A stretch of DNA of 64,000 bases, from contig NZ_LMKK01000003.1 of the NCBI RefSeq assembly GCF_001421485.1, forward strand, positions 558,001-622,000. The letters run 5' to 3'. This document shows, piece by piece, positions 16,795 through 26,665 of this stretch; position 1 is the first letter of the stretch, and each line of letters opens with the position of its first letter. The notes under the pieces are model-generated. The model saw nothing but the letters and a program-made list of their open reading frames with translations, was not told the DNA's origin and did no database searches. The position numbers and the translations under genes are program-made. Source of the DNA: Agreia sp. Leaf210 (GTDB lineage Bacteria > Actinomycetota > Actinomycetes > Actinomycetales > Microbacteriaceae).

Positions 16795-17385
16795 GTGCGT
16801 GTTCTCGGAATCGATCCAGGGCTCACGCGCTGCGGCGTCGGCGTCGTCGATGTCACGGCGAACCGGGTGGCGACGCTCGTCGCGGTCACCGTGGTGCGTA
16901 CCCCTCCCACGATGGATCTCGATCAGCGGCTCCTCGGGATCGCGCTCGGCCTCGACGAGCTCATCGGCGAACACCGCCCCGAGAGCATCGCGATAGAGCG
17001 CGTGTTCGCCCAGCACAATGTGAGCACGGTGATGGGCACGGCTCAGGTCAGCGGGATCGCCCTCCTCGCGGCGGCCCGCCACGGGATCCCGGTCAGCCTG
17101 CACACGCCGACCGAGGTGAAGGCGTCGATCACCGGTTACGGGCAGGCGGAGAAGAAACAGGTGGGCACCATGGTCGCCAAGATCCTCGGTCTCGCCGAGA
17201 TTCCGAAGCCCGCCGACGCCGCGGATGCTCTCGCTCTCGCCATCTGTCACGCGTGGCGCTCGCCCGCCACGCGGAGCGCCCACGCGCCCGACGGCTCGGC
17301 ATCCGGTTCGGGAATGACCCGCGCCCAACAGGCGTGGCGCGCCGCGGAGAAAGCGGCGGGCACTGCCCGTAGGCTGACACGGTGA
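16795..17385 (+). CDS. ruvC: Crossover junction endodeoxyribonuclease RuvC
   Basis: Resolves Holliday junctions by symmetric nicking, working with RuvAB. The 196-residue protein has the four acidic catalytic residues Asp7 ([10 protein letters not shown]), Glu68 ([11 protein letters not shown]), Asp141 and Asp144 ([11 protein letters not shown]). The tail beyond residue 160 is an Arg/Ala-rich extension longer than in E. coli RuvC. It starts at GTG 16795 and overlaps ruvA by four bases, so the ruvCAB genes are translated as a unit. Confidence 0.96.
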   Translation: MRVLGIDPGLTRCGVGVVDVTANRVATLVAVTVVRTPPTMDLDQRLLGIALGLDELIGEHRPESIAIERVFAQHNVSTVMGTAQVSGIALLAAARHGIPVSLHTPTEVKASITGYGQAEKKQVGTMVAKILGLAEIPKPADAADALALAICHAWRSPATRSAHAPDGSASGSGMTRAQQAWRAAEKAAGTARRLTR

Positions 17386-17999
17386 TTTCTGCCCTTCGAG
17401 GAACTGTCCTCCGCGTGAGCGGCTCGTCCGCTGTCATCGAGGTCGGGGGAGTGGGATTCGATGTGACCCTGACCCCCGCCCACACACTGTCTCTGCGGGT
17501 GGGGCACGAGGCATCCGTCGTCACCAGCCTTATCGTGCGCGAGGACTCGCTCTCGCTGTTCGGCTTCGTCGACCACGACTCCCTCGATCTCTTCACCCTT
17601 CTCACCGGAGTGACGGGCGTGGGACCGAAGTCGGCCATGGGGGTGCTCGCCGAGCTGTCGCCCGCCCAGATCGCCGTCGCCGTCTCGCAGGAAGACGACG
17701 CCGTGTTCCGCAAAGTATCGGGAATCGGGCCGAAGACCGCCAAGCTCATCGTTCTCTCTCTTGCGGGCAAGGTCAGCGTCTTCGCCGCGGCGCCCGCGGT
17801 CGCGAAAGACGTCTCCGGCAGCATTCGCGACGATGTGCTCGCCGCTCTGGTCGGGCTCGGGTGGAACGAGAAGGCGGCTGAGGCCGGCCTGGATGCCGTG
17901 CTGCTGCATGCATCCGACGACGAGACGGCGTCGGTTCAGGCTCTGCTGCGACTCGCGCTGACCGAACTCGGCCCGCGCAATCCGGGTGGCTCGCGATGA
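17382..17999 (+). CDS. ruvA: Holliday junction DNA helicase RuvA
   Basis: Tetrameric junction-binding protein that loads RuvB for branch migration. The 205 residues show the N-terminal OB fold starting [21 protein letters not shown]. Two helix-hairpin-helix elements follow, [16 protein letters not shown] (about 72-87) and [16 protein letters not shown] (about 107-122), and then the C-terminal RuvB-binding domain after an Ala/Val-rich linker. The GTG at 17382 overlaps ruvC, and its stop overlaps the ruvB start (ATGA). A TAGGCT box lies six bases before the GTG, so a separate leaderless transcript is possible. Confidence 0.96.
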   Translation: MISALRGTVLRVSGSSAVIEVGGVGFDVTLTPAHTLSLRVGHEASVVTSLIVREDSLSLFGFVDHDSLDLFTLLTGVTGVGPKSAMGVLAELSPAQIAVAVSQEDDAVFRKVSGIGPKTAKLIVLSLAGKVSVFAAAPAVAKDVSGSIRDDVLAALVGLGWNEKAAEAGLDAVLLHASDDETASVQALLRLALTELGPRNPGGSR

Positions 18000-19048
18000 C
18001 CGCCGCCGACTCGGGGATGCCGCGCGACGCGAGTCCGATCGTGAATCCCGAACCGCTCTCCGAAGGCGAGATCGCCTTCGAGGGCGCGCTCCGGCCGAAG
18101 AGCCTCGCAGAATTCGTGGGCCAGGCCCGCGTGCGAGGACAGCTGCAGCTTCTGATCGAAGCGGCCGGTATCCAGAATCGCACCCCCGACCACATCCTGC
18201 TCGCCGGGCCGCCCGGCCTCGGCAAGACCACCCTCGCCATGATCGTCGCGCACGAGAGCGACCGTCCGCTCCGACTCACGAGCGGTCCGGCCATCCAGCA
18301 TGCCGGCGATCTCGCGGCGGTCCTGTCGTCGCTGGTACCGGGTGAGGTGCTCTTCGTCGACGAGATCCACCGCATGGCGCGCACGGCAGAAGAGATGCTG
18401 TACCTCGCCATGGAGGACTTCCGCATCGACATCATGGTCGGCAAGGGTGCGGGCGCAACGTCGATCCCGCTGGATCTCGCACCGTTCACCCTGGTGGGGG
18501 CGACCACGCGTTCGGGTCTGCTGCCGAATCCGCTTCGCGACCGCTTCGGTTTCACCGCGCATCTCGAGTTCTATTCGACGGACGAGCTCGTCCACGTCCT
18601 CCGCCGCGCGGCAGCTCTCATCGAGTTGTCGATAGACGAGTCGGCGCTCGTCGAGATCGCTCAGCGATCGCGAGGAACGCCGCGCATCGCCAACCGCCTC
18701 CTGCGGCGTGTGCGCGACTACGCGCTGGTGCACGGCGGGCGGGCCAGCACGTCGGTCGTCGACGCGGCGCTCGAACTCTACGACGTCGACGTTCTGGGAC
18801 TCGACCGGCTCGACCGGGCCGTGATGAACATCCTGATCACGCGCTTCAACGGCGGCCCCGTCGGCCTCAGCACCCTCGCCGTTTCGGTCGGGGAGGAGGC
18901 CGAGACCATCGAGAGCGTCGTCGAACCCTTCCTCGTGCGGGTCGGTCTGATCACCCGCACGCCGAGAGGCCGCGTGGCCACTCCCGCGGGATGGCGGCAC
19001 ATGGGAATCGGACGCCCGTCCGACTCGCTGTTCGGCGATGACCTATAA
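17996..19048 (+). CDS. ruvB: Holliday junction DNA helicase RuvB
   Basis: Hexameric AAA+ motor for branch migration. The 350-residue protein has Walker [10 protein letters not shown] (71-79), Walker B LFVDEIHR (118-125), the sensor segment [11 protein letters not shown] near 166, the arginine-finger region NPLRDRFG near 178, and a C-terminal winged helix ending in [10 protein letters not shown]. It overlaps ruvA by four bases. Its stop codon is embedded in TATAAT (19044-19049), a possible -10 element for yajC downstream. Confidence 0.97.
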   Translation: MTAADSGMPRDASPIVNPEPLSEGEIAFEGALRPKSLAEFVGQARVRGQLQLLIEAAGIQNRTPDHILLAGPPGLGKTTLAMIVAHESDRPLRLTSGPAIQHAGDLAAVLSSLVPGEVLFVDEIHRMARTAEEMLYLAMEDFRIDIMVGKGAGATSIPLDLAPFTLVGATTRSGLLPNPLRDRFGFTAHLEFYSTDELVHVLRRAAALIELSIDESALVEIAQRSRGTPRIANRLLRRVRDYALVHGGRASTSVVDAALELYDVDVLGLDRLDRAVMNILITRFNGGPVGLSTLAVSVGEEAETIESVVEPFLVRVGLITRTPRGRVATPAGWRHMGIGRPSDSLFGDDL

Positions 19049-19049
19049 T
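19044..19049 (+). promoter_or_regulatory. Candidate -10 element for yajC-secD-secF
   Basis: A perfect TATAAT spans the ruvB stop codon, 89 bases before yajC. No convincing -35 hexamer is seen 16-18 bases upstream. A second weak candidate, TAGTAT, lies closer to yajC near 19089. Confidence 0.3.
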
Positions 19050-19137
19050 TCACTGTGGCCCATAGGCCCGTCTTCAGGCGGCGTCACTAGTATGAAGCCG
19101 ACAATCACCCCCCATTGCTGGAAGGCACGACTTTTTC

Positions 19138-19560
19138 ATGGTTCTTGATCCCCTCACCATCGGCATGCTGGCGGTACTGGCCATCCTCGTGTTCTTCATG
19201 TTCCGCAACAGCCGCAAGCGCCAGCGCGAAACTGCAGAGTTGCAGCAGAAGGTGCAGGTCGGTGCCGATGTCATGACCAACTTCGGCCTCTTCGGAACGA
19301 TCCTCGACATCGATGAAGAAGACAACAAGGTTCAGCTCGAGACGTCGCCCGGTACCGTCATCACGGTGCACCGCCAGGTTGTCACGCGGGTCATCGACGA
19401 CCACGACGTCGTGGCCGAGAACGACGAGACCGATACCGTTGCCTCGACGACCGAGCCCGCATTCGGCGAGCGTCTCGAGGAGAGCGCGGAGACCACTCCC
19501 GACTCGAAGCCCGCCACCTCGGGCCCGACCCTGTCGAAGACCGACAAAGTCGACGAGTAA
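19138..19560 (+). CDS. yajC: Preprotein translocase subunit YajC
   Basis: Small accessory subunit of the SecDF-YajC complex at the SecYEG translocon. The 140 residues have one N-terminal transmembrane helix (about 7-24). A basic stretch NSRKRQRE follows, then the conserved domain QQKVQVGADVMTNFGLFGTIL (about 36-56) and an acidic, low-complexity C-terminal tail. The order yajC-secD-secF is the standard one, with an 81-base gap to secD. The tail is longer than in E. coli, as is common in actinobacteria. Confidence 0.93.
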   Translation: MVLDPLTIGMLAVLAILVFFMFRNSRKRQRETAELQQKVQVGADVMTNFGLFGTILDIDEEDNKVQLETSPGTVITVHRQVVTRVIDDHDVVAENDETDTVASTTEPAFGERLEESAETTPDSKPATSGPTLSKTDKVDE

Positions 19561-19641
19561 CCTCCCTCTTTTCCAACCCCTCGCGTACACCACCTGACCG
19601 CTCCGGCGTCGGACGTGCGCTAAAGAAAGCTGAGTTCGCCG

Positions 19642-21357
19642 GTGGCATCAACTCTTTCCGCGGTCAAGCAGGCGTGGCGAACGCTCATCTGGCTCGTCGT
19701 AGTCCTCGCAGTGCTCGCAGGAACCATCGCCGGCGGTGTGCTGTTCAGCGCGCCGGGCGCGGGGTGGGGACTCAAGCTCGGTCTCGACCTCGAGGGCGGA
19801 ACGCAGATCATCCTCGCGCCCAAGCTCGAGAGCGGCCAGCAGGTCAACTCGGACCAGCTCTCGCAGGCCGTGTCGATCATCCGGCAGAGAGTCGACGCGT
19901 CGGGAGTGTCCGAGGCGGAGATCAGCACTCAGGGCGGCCAGAACATCGTCGTCTCGATTCCGGGTACGCCCGATCAGGACACGCTGAACCGCATCGAGTC
20001 GTCGGCCAAGCTCGAGTTCCGTCCGGTGCTCGTCGCCGATGCGGCGCCGACCGCTGCGGTCACCCCCACGGCGACGCCCGCTGAGGGCCTGTCGGACACC
20101 CCGACCGTCGCACCGACGAACGCGAGCGACCTCAACTGGGTCACGCCCGCTCTGCAGGATCAGTTCACGAACTTTAGCTGCGATTCGGACGGGGCGAAGG
20201 ACGCCGGTCAGGCACCGGCCGACAAGCCGCTGCTCGCCTGCGATGAGAACAACGCCGCGAAGTACATCCTCGGCCCCGTCGAGGTGACGGGCGAGATGAT
20301 CTCCGATGCGACGAGCGGTGTCGCTCAGACGCAGACCGGAGCCTCGACCGGCCAGTGGGTCGTCAACATCATCTTCAACGACGAGGGAACGTCGAAGTTC
20401 GCCGACGTCACCACCCGCCTCAACGCTCTTCAGGGCAGCCAGAACCAGTTCGCCATCGTTCTCGACGGCAAGGTCATCTCCGCCCCCACGACCAACGCGG
20501 TCATCACCGACGGTCGCCCGCAGATCTCGGGGTCGTTCACGCAGGACTCCGCCAAGACGCTCGCCGACAACCTGAAGTTCGGCGCGCTGCCGATCGGCTT
20601 CACCGTGCAGAGCAACGACTCTGTCTCGGCCACCCTCGGATCGTCGCAGCTGCTCAGCGGCCTCATCGCCGGGCTGATCGGTCTCATCCTCGTGGTGATC
20701 TATTCGCTCTTCCAGTACCGCGCTCTCGGCCTCGTCACCGTGGCATCGCTCGTGGTGGCCGGCATCATGACGTATCTCGTGATCGCGCTCATGTCGTGGC
20801 GAATCGACTTCCGACTGTCGCTCGCCGGCGTCGCGGGTCTGATCGTGGCGATCGGCTTCACGGCCGACTCGTTCATCGTCTACTTCGAGCGCATCCGAGA
20901 TGAGCTCCGAGACGGCAAGGGACTCGCGTCTGCGGTCGAGGCAGGATGGCGTCGCGCCAAGCGCACCATCTACGCGGCCAAGGCGGTCAACCTCCTCTCT
21001 GCCGTGGTGCTCTACGTGCTCGCCGTCGGTAACGTCCGCGGATTCGCGCTCACGCTCGGGGTGACGACCGTGATCGACGTGCTCGTCGTCATCCTCTTCA
21101 CCCACCCCGTGCTGCGTCTGCTTGCGGCGACGAAGTTCTTCTCGAGCGGACACAAGGCCTCGGGTCTCGACCCGACGGCCCTCGGGGCCATCTATCGGGG
21201 ACGCGCCGAATTCCGCAAGCCGGTCGACTCGGTCGCCACCAAGAAGACCGGAGCCGGTCGCGAGGCTGCCCTTCGCCAGACCATCGCAGAGCGCAAGGCT
21301 GCTCAACTCACGGCCGAGAAACCCGCCGATACCAAGAAAGACGGGAAGGACTCCTGA
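19642..21357 (+). CDS. secD: Protein translocase subunit SecD
   Basis: Proton-driven subunit that pulls secreted proteins across the membrane late in export. The 571 residues have TM1 at about 12-34, the LGLDLEGGTQIIL motif at about 50-62, and a large extracytoplasmic P1 region. That region carries a Thr/Pro/Ala-rich insert near 135-160. Five more helices follow, including the AGLIVAIGFTADSFIVYFERI motor segment near 404-424. A basic cytoplasmic tail of about 70 residues ends the protein. It starts at GTG 19642. secF begins at the final base of its stop (TGATG). Confidence 0.96.
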   Translation: MASTLSAVKQAWRTLIWLVVVLAVLAGTIAGGVLFSAPGAGWGLKLGLDLEGGTQIILAPKLESGQQVNSDQLSQAVSIIRQRVDASGVSEAEISTQGGQNIVVSIPGTPDQDTLNRIESSAKLEFRPVLVADAAPTAAVTPTATPAEGLSDTPTVAPTNASDLNWVTPALQDQFTNFSCDSDGAKDAGQAPADKPLLACDENNAAKYILGPVEVTGEMISDATSGVAQTQTGASTGQWVVNIIFNDEGTSKFADVTTRLNALQGSQNQFAIVLDGKVISAPTTNAVITDGRPQISGSFTQDSAKTLADNLKFGALPIGFTVQSNDSVSATLGSSQLLSGLIAGLIGLILVVIYSLFQYRALGLVTVASLVVAGIMTYLVIALMSWRIDFRLSLAGVAGLIVAIGFTADSFIVYFERIRDELRDGKGLASAVEAGWRRAKRTIYAAKAVNLLSAVVLYVLAVGNVRGFALTLGVTTVIDVLVVILFTHPVLRLLAATKFFSSGHKASGLDPTALGAIYRGRAEFRKPVDSVATKKTGAGREAALRQTIAERKAAQLTAEKPADTKKDGKDS

Positions 21358-22388
21358 TGGCCAGTTTCGCGCAGTTCGGAAACGACCTCTACACAGGCAA
21401 GCGCTCCTTCGACTTCATCAAGCACCGACGCATCTGGTACACGATCGCCATCGTGCTGATGGTCGCCTCGGTGGCCATCCCGCTGGCCAAGGGTGGGTTC
21501 AACTTCGGAATCGAATTCCGGGGCGGCTCGCAGTTCGTCGTCAGTGATGTGGCCGATACCCCGCAGTCCGCGGCTGAAGACGCCGTCGCCTCCGTTGTTC
21601 CTCAGGCCGTGGCCCGCGTCTCGACCCTGGGCGCGTCCGGCGTTCGTGTTCAGACCGATCAGCTGACCGGCGCCGAGACCAACGAGGTCCGCACGGCACT
21701 CGCCGAGGCCTACAAGGTTCCCGAAACAGAGATCACCGCCTCGTTCATCGGCGCCTCGTGGGGATCCGATGTGACGGGCCAGGCCATCCGCGGCCTCGTC
21801 GTGTTCCTGATCCTCGCCGGGATCGCCATGGCCATCTACTTCCGCACCTGGAAGATGTCGGCCGCCGCCATGCTCGCGCTTCTGCACGACCTCGTGCTCA
21901 CCGCCGGTGTGTACGCCGCGACAGGGTTCGAGATCACGCCCGCGGCGGTCATCGGCTTCCTCACCATCCTCGGATACTCGCTGTACGACACGGTCGTCGT
22001 GTTCGACAAGGTTCGTGAGAACACCGCCCGACTCGGCAAGGACTCCCATCTGACCTTCGGCGAGGCCGTGAACCTGGCGGTGAACCAGACGCTCGTTCGC
22101 TCCATCAACACCGCGGTGGTCGCTGCGCTGCCGGTTGCAGCGATTCTCTTCATCGGCGCCTTCGTGCTCGGTGCAGACACGCTGCGCGACATCTCGCTCG
22201 CTCTTCTCGTCGGAATCCTCGTGGGAACCTACTCCACGATCTTCGTCGCCGCACCGCTCTATGCGCAGCTGCGGGAGCGTGAGCCGAAGATCGCGAAGCA
22301 GAACGAACGGACGCTCGCCGAGCGCGCACGCGCGACCGCAGCGGGCCGTCCGACGGATGCCGTGGTGGAAGGTCAGCCCACGGCGTAA
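21357..22388 (+). CDS. secF: Protein translocase subunit SecF
   Basis: Partner of SecD. The 343 residues have TM1 near 28-47, the FGIEFRGGSQF motif at about 50-60, a periplasmic-type domain to about 140, and five further helices with GYSLYDTVVVFDKVREN (about 206-222), the conserved SecF motor segment. The C-terminal 35 residues are basic and cytoplasmic. Its ATG shares one base with the secD stop. It is followed after 57 bases by rel, which has its own SD. Confidence 0.96.
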   Translation: MASFAQFGNDLYTGKRSFDFIKHRRIWYTIAIVLMVASVAIPLAKGGFNFGIEFRGGSQFVVSDVADTPQSAAEDAVASVVPQAVARVSTLGASGVRVQTDQLTGAETNEVRTALAEAYKVPETEITASFIGASWGSDVTGQAIRGLVVFLILAGIAMAIYFRTWKMSAAAMLALLHDLVLTAGVYAATGFEITPAAVIGFLTILGYSLYDTVVVFDKVRENTARLGKDSHLTFGEAVNLAVNQTLVRSINTAVVAALPVAAILFIGAFVLGADTLRDISLALLVGILVGTYSTIFVAAPLYAQLREREPKIAKQNERTLAERARATAAGRPTDAVVEGQPTA

Positions 22389-22445
22389 CGGCCTGGTTCT
22401 CGACAGGGTCCGGCACGGGGGATAATTGACAGCGGAGGCCCCACT

Positions 22446-24698
22446 ATGACGGACAGCACAACGACGTCGAATGCCAGCCTGCGCCGTCTGGTTCCCCGCA
22501 TTTTCTCGCGGGCCCAGCCAACGGGTGCCGTCGATGCCCTCATTCGCACGGTTCGATTGAACCATCCCAAGGCCGACCTCACCGTCATCGAGCGGGCCTA
22601 CGCGGTCGCCGAGCGGGCACACGACGGCCAGAAGCGACGCAGCGGCGAGCCCTACATCACGCACCCCGTCGCCGTGGCTCAGATCCTCGCCGAACTCGGT
22701 ATCGGGTCGAAGACCGTGGCCGCCGCCCTCCTTCATGACACGGTCGAGGACACGGAGTACTCGCTCGATCAGTTGCGTGCCGATTTCGGCGACGAGGTCG
22801 CGATGCTGGTCGACGGCGTGACGAAGCTCGACAAGGTCAAGTACGGCGACAGTGCGCAAGCCGAGACCGTGCGCAAGATGATCGTCGCGATGTCGAGAGA
22901 CATCCGAGTTCTCATCATCAAGCTCGCCGACCGCCTGCATAACGCTCGAACCTGGGGATTCGTGCCCGCGGCATCCGCGGAACGCAAAGCCAAGGAGACC
23001 CTCGAGATCTACGCTCCTCTGGCGCACCGTCTCGGAATCCAGACCATCAAATGGGAACTCGAAGACCTGAGCTTCGCGGTGCTGTATCCCAAGCTCTACG
23101 TCGAGATCGAGAACCTCGTTCGCCAGCGCACGCCTCAACGCGAGGCCTACGTGCAGCAGGTCATCGACTCGGTGAACGACGACCTCAAGAGCTCGAAGAT
23201 CCGGGGCAAGGTCGTCGGTCGCCCGAAGCAGTACTACTCGATCTACCAGAAGATGATTCTTCGAGGTCGTGACTTCGACGAGATCTACGACCTCGTCGGA
23301 ATCAGGGTTCTCGTGAACTCGCTTCGAGACTGCTACGCGGTCCTCGGATCGATCCACGCACGATGGAACCCCATTCCCGGCCGGTTCAAGGACTACATCG
23401 CGACGCCGAAGTTCAATCTCTATCAGTCGCTGCACACCACGGTGATCGGTCCAGACGGGCGTGCGGTCGAGATCCAGATCCGAACCCACGAGATGCACCG
23501 CCAGGCCGAGTACGGAGTCGCCGCTCACTGGAAGTACAAGGAGCGGGTGAACGGCGGGCGCACAGCCCAGGTCGATCAGACCGCCGACAACGACATGGCC
23601 TGGCTCGCGCGCATCTCCGACTGGCAGGCCGAGACGGTCGACCCGGGGGAGTTCCTCGACTCGCTCCGATTCGAGATCGGCGCGAAGGAGGTCTACGTCT
23701 TCACGCCGAAGGGGAAGGTCATCGGCCTTCCCGCCGGCGCGACACCGGTGGACTTCGCCTACGCGGTTCACACCGAGGTCGGACACCGCACGATGGGTGC
23801 CAAGGTCAACGGCCGTCTCGTTCCACTCGAGTCGACGCTCAACAGCGGTGACTCGGTCGAGGTCTTCACATCGAAGAACCCCGACTCCGGCCCGAGTCAG
23901 GACTGGCTCTCGTTTGTGCAGAGCCCTCGTGCCCGCAACAAGATCCGCCAGTGGTTCACCAAGGAGCGACGCGACGAGGCGATCGAGCAGGGCAAGGATG
24001 CCATCGCTCGGGCCATGCGCAAACAGAATCTGCCCCTGCAGAAGCTCATGAGCCAGGACTCCTTCGCCGAGGTTGCATCGCAGATGCGATACGACAGCGT
24101 GTCGGGTCTCTACGCGGCCATCGGTGAGGGTCACGTGTCCACCCAGTCCGTGATCGAGAAGGTGCTTGCCGGCCTGCAGAACGAGGCCATCAGCGAGGAC
24201 TCCGATCTCGACGTGGTGGTGCACGGTCGTCGCCGCAGCAAACTCAGCGATTCGGGCGTGCTCGTCAGGGGCGCCCCCGACATCCTGGTGAAGCTGGCCA
24301 AGTGCTGCACTCCCGTGCCGGGCGACAAGATCGTGGGCTTCGTCACCCGCGGATCCGGTGTGTCGGTGCATCAGGCCGATTGCCACAACGTGGCCTCGCT
24401 GCTTAACGAGCCCGAGCGCATGATCGACGTGGAATGGGCGCCTTCGTCGAAGAGTCTCTTCCTCGTGCAGATCCAGGTCGAAGCGCTCGACCGCTCGGGG
24501 CTGCTGTCGGATGTGACGCGAGTTCTCTCCGAGCACCACGTGAACATCCTCTCGGCCACGGTCAACACGTCGAGCGACCGTCTGGCCATCAGCAGGTTCG
24601 TCTTCGAGATGGGCGACACCACCCACCTCGACCGCGTGCTCAACGCTGTGCGCCGCATCGACGCCGTGTACGACGTCTACCGGGTCAGCGACGGCTGA
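22446..24698 (+). CDS. rel: Bifunctional (p)ppGpp synthetase/hydrolase (RelA/SpoT family)
   Basis: Makes and degrades the stringent-response alarmone (p)ppGpp. The 750 residues carry the full long-RSH layout. An HD hydrolase domain has His97-Asp98 and Glu101-Asp102 (LLHDTVEDTEYS). The synthetase domain has RGRDFDEIYDLVGIRVLV (about 275-292) and FKDYIATPKFNLYQSLH. A TGS domain lies near 415-475, and a zinc-finger/CC segment near CCTPVPGDKIVG (about 620). A C-terminal ACT domain starts at LFLVQIQVEALDRSG. Intact HD and ED pairs indicate hydrolase activity, so the protein is bifunctional. The start has GGAGG upstream. Confidence 0.97.
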   Translation: MTDSTTTSNASLRRLVPRIFSRAQPTGAVDALIRTVRLNHPKADLTVIERAYAVAERAHDGQKRRSGEPYITHPVAVAQILAELGIGSKTVAAALLHDTVEDTEYSLDQLRADFGDEVAMLVDGVTKLDKVKYGDSAQAETVRKMIVAMSRDIRVLIIKLADRLHNARTWGFVPAASAERKAKETLEIYAPLAHRLGIQTIKWELEDLSFAVLYPKLYVEIENLVRQRTPQREAYVQQVIDSVNDDLKSSKIRGKVVGRPKQYYSIYQKMILRGRDFDEIYDLVGIRVLVNSLRDCYAVLGSIHARWNPIPGRFKDYIATPKFNLYQSLHTTVIGPDGRAVEIQIRTHEMHRQAEYGVAAHWKYKERVNGGRTAQVDQTADNDMAWLARISDWQAETVDPGEFLDSLRFEIGAKEVYVFTPKGKVIGLPAGATPVDFAYAVHTEVGHRTMGAKVNGRLVPLESTLNSGDSVEVFTSKNPDSGPSQDWLSFVQSPRARNKIRQWFTKERRDEAIEQGKDAIARAMRKQNLPLQKLMSQDSFAEVASQMRYDSVSGLYAAIGEGHVSTQSVIEKVLAGLQNEAISEDSDLDVVVHGRRRSKLSDSGVLVRGAPDILVKLAKCCTPVPGDKIVGFVTRGSGVSVHQADCHNVASLLNEPERMIDVEWAPSSKSLFLVQIQVEALDRSGLLSDVTRVLSEHHVNILSATVNTSSDRLAISRFVFEMGDTTHLDRVLNAVRRIDAVYDVYRVSDG

Positions 24699-24719
24699 TT
24701 GGCGCGCTGTTCGGTCGCA

Positions 24720-25277
24720 TCACCGCGACATCGCTTCGACGAGCAGAGCGTCCGTGATGCGATCGAGCGCGCGCGCCTTGTGGGGAAGGTTGCGGGCGGC
24801 TTCGAAATAGGAGCGACACTCGGGCAGCCCTGACGACGCCAGCAGCCTCGCGATCACGGGGGAGTCGCGCTGAGCGTCGAACGCCCGATCGCGCGCGAGG
24901 TCGATAGCCGTACGCAGGGGAGTGGTGACTTCGATTCCCCCGATCGTCATCGTGTCGCCGGGCCTCAGTGCCACCTCGCGCACGATGGCCAGCCGACGAG
25001 AGGCGCTCGACCTGTTGGCGTACCTCACGGCGATCGTGTGCAGTCGCGGTGGGGTCGTCAGAGCCCCGTGCACCCAGGCTGCGCTGTGGCGCTCGATGAT
25101 CGTGCGACGCGCCAGAACCGGTCGTACGGCGAGTGCACGGACGACCGGAGTCTGGGGAACGTCGGCAAAGACGAAGGCCGACGACGACAGCGGCACGAGT
25201 TCGCCGTCGCGACAGGCCGCCCACAACTCGCTCAAGGGCAGATCGTCTTCGGTGAGAACGGATTCGAGGCGCGTCAT
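24720..25277 (-). CDS. AbiEi-like winged-helix protein (orphan type IV antitoxin family)
   Basis: Resembles solitary actinobacterial proteins of the AbiEi antitoxin superfamily. The 185 residues have the recurring pattern ERHSAAWVHGAL near 62-73 and IEVTTPLRTAIDLARDR near 117-133. These match the SA-A--HG and V--P-RTA-DLA signatures of these proteins. No AbiEii nucleotidyltransferase toxin gene is adjacent: upstream is only the DUF349 gene and downstream the convergent rel stop, 21 bases away. Function as a transcription regulator or antitoxin is unproven. Codon use is like the neighbours, with no sign of recent transfer. Confidence 0.6.
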   Translation of the reverse strand: MTRLESVLTEDDLPLSELWAACRDGELVPLSSSAFVFADVPQTPVVRALAVRPVLARRTIIERHSAAWVHGALTTPPRLHTIAVRYANRSSASRRLAIVREVALRPGDTMTIGGIEVTTPLRTAIDLARDRAFDAQRDSPVIARLLASSGLPECRSYFEAARNLPHKARALDRITDALLVEAMSR

Positions 25278-25371
25278 AAGCCCAGTGTGAGCGCCCGTCG
25301 GCCGAGCGATCGAAGTCGTCGCAGATCTGTGGAGAACTCGTGATCAACCCAACGCCGTCAACTCGAAGCCG

Positions 25372-26610
25372 TCAACCCAGAGCGTCGAGCCAGACCTTCC
25401 GCGCGTCGAGGGACTCCTGGAGTTCCTTCGCCTTGCGGGCGTCTCCGGCGGCCTTCGCCGCGGCGATCTCCACCTCGAGCTTCTCGATGGCATCGTGCAG
25501 CTGGCCGGCGAGGCCCTCGGCTCGGGCCTTCTTCTCGGGGTTGTTGCGCTGCCAGAAATCCTCGTCGAGCTTGCGCACCGCCGCCTCGACCTTGCGAAGT
25601 CGATCTTCGATCGGCTTCACCTGGTCGCGGGGTACCTTGCCGATCTCGTCCCATCGACGCTGGATGCCGGTGAGGACGTCTTTCGCCCGCGTGCGGTCGG
25701 TCTCGGTCAGCAGGGGCTCCGCCTCGGTGAGGAGAGCGAGCTTCAGCTGCAGGTTTCCGGCGAATTCCTCATCGTCTTTCGCGATGATCTCGCTGCGTGC
25801 GCCATAGACGACGTCGCCAGCCGCCTTGAACTTCTCCCAGAGGGAGTCGTCGTAGCGCTTGCCGGCCCGGCCCGCCTTCTTCCACTCGTCGAGGAGGTCG
25901 CGGTAGGCGTTGACGCCGTCGGCACCCTTCTCTGCGAGGGCCTCGGCCGCGACGACGAGCTGCTGCTTCTTCGTGCGCGCGTCGCGGTGGGCATTGTCGA
26001 GCTCGGAGAAGAACGCCTTGCGGTGCTGCTCGATGATCGTGCGAGCGTCGCGGAATCGCTTCCAGAGTTCATTGGCCTCGGCACGCGGAAGGCGTGGGCC
26101 CTCCTGCTGATGCTTCTGCCAACGGGAGAAGAGCGAGTCCAGCGTGCTGGTCACCTGCTTCCACTGAGCCTTGGCGGGGTCTTCGGCTGCCAGGGCCTCG
26201 ATCTCGACGACGATCGCGGTGCGGTACTCGACGGCCTCGGCCAGCTGCGCCTTCGCCTCGGCGGACTGCTGCTCGTTCAGTGCGCCCAGCGTCTCTGTGA
26301 GCGCCGCGAGCCTGGTGGAGAGGGCCTCGAGATTACCGAGTGCGTTAGCGCTCGACACGGCCTCGCTCAGAGCCTTGACGGCCTTGCCGATGTCGGCGGC
26401 AGAGGCGCCGCGTTTGGCGCGCTGCTCGAGCAGGGTCACCTGGCCGGCGAGATCGGTGTATTTGCGTTCGAAGTACCCGAGGGCCTCCTCGGCCGTGCCG
26501 TCGGGATACTGCCCGATCACACGCTCGCCGGACGCCTCGCGGAGATAGACCGTTCCGGTCTCATCTACGCGTCCAAATGGATGCTCAGCACTACTGGTCA
26601 CGAAATTCAC
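25372..26610 (-). CDS. DUF349 domain-containing protein
   Basis: Conserved, highly charged, largely alpha-helical protein of 412 residues with several DUF349 repeats. Each repeat shows a W-x(6-12)-LW--F pattern, for example RLPRAEANELWKRFRDAR (about 175-192), AGRAGKRYDDSLWEKFKAA and KVPRDQVKPIEDRLRKVE. Residues 1-50 form a distinct N-terminal domain with FGRVDETGTVYL. Coiled-coil character is likely throughout. The molecular function is unknown; the family occurs widely in bacteria as a cytoplasmic protein. It lies 55 bases downstream of a cyclophilin gene on the same strand. Confidence 0.88.
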   Translation of the reverse strand: MNFVTSSAEHPFGRVDETGTVYLREASGERVIGQYPDGTAEEALGYFERKYTDLAGQVTLLEQRAKRGASAADIGKAVKALSEAVSSANALGNLEALSTRLAALTETLGALNEQQSAEAKAQLAEAVEYRTAIVVEIEALAAEDPAKAQWKQVTSTLDSLFSRWQKHQQEGPRLPRAEANELWKRFRDARTIIEQHRKAFFSELDNAHRDARTKKQQLVVAAEALAEKGADGVNAYRDLLDEWKKAGRAGKRYDDSLWEKFKAAGDVVYGARSEIIAKDDEEFAGNLQLKLALLTEAEPLLTETDRTRAKDVLTGIQRRWDEIGKVPRDQVKPIEDRLRKVEAAVRKLDEDFWQRNNPEKKARAEGLAGQLHDAIEKLEVEIAAAKAAGDARKAKELQESLDARKVWLDALG

Positions 26611-26665
26611 CCTGTCGACGTTGTTCGGAATGCGCTATTCAACCCTATTGCACGGTGGCAGGAGG

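Noticed and set aside
21303-24626. A 1107-codon open frame on the minus strand opposite rel and secF
   Set aside because: It is the antisense mirror of conserved genes, rich in Arg, Asp, Gly and Val, with no recognisable domain. Long antisense frames are expected in high-GC coding DNA.
25349-25376. Short direct repeat GCCGTCAAC near the DUF349 stop
   Set aside because: Two copies of nine bases only, partly coding; too little to call a repeat element.
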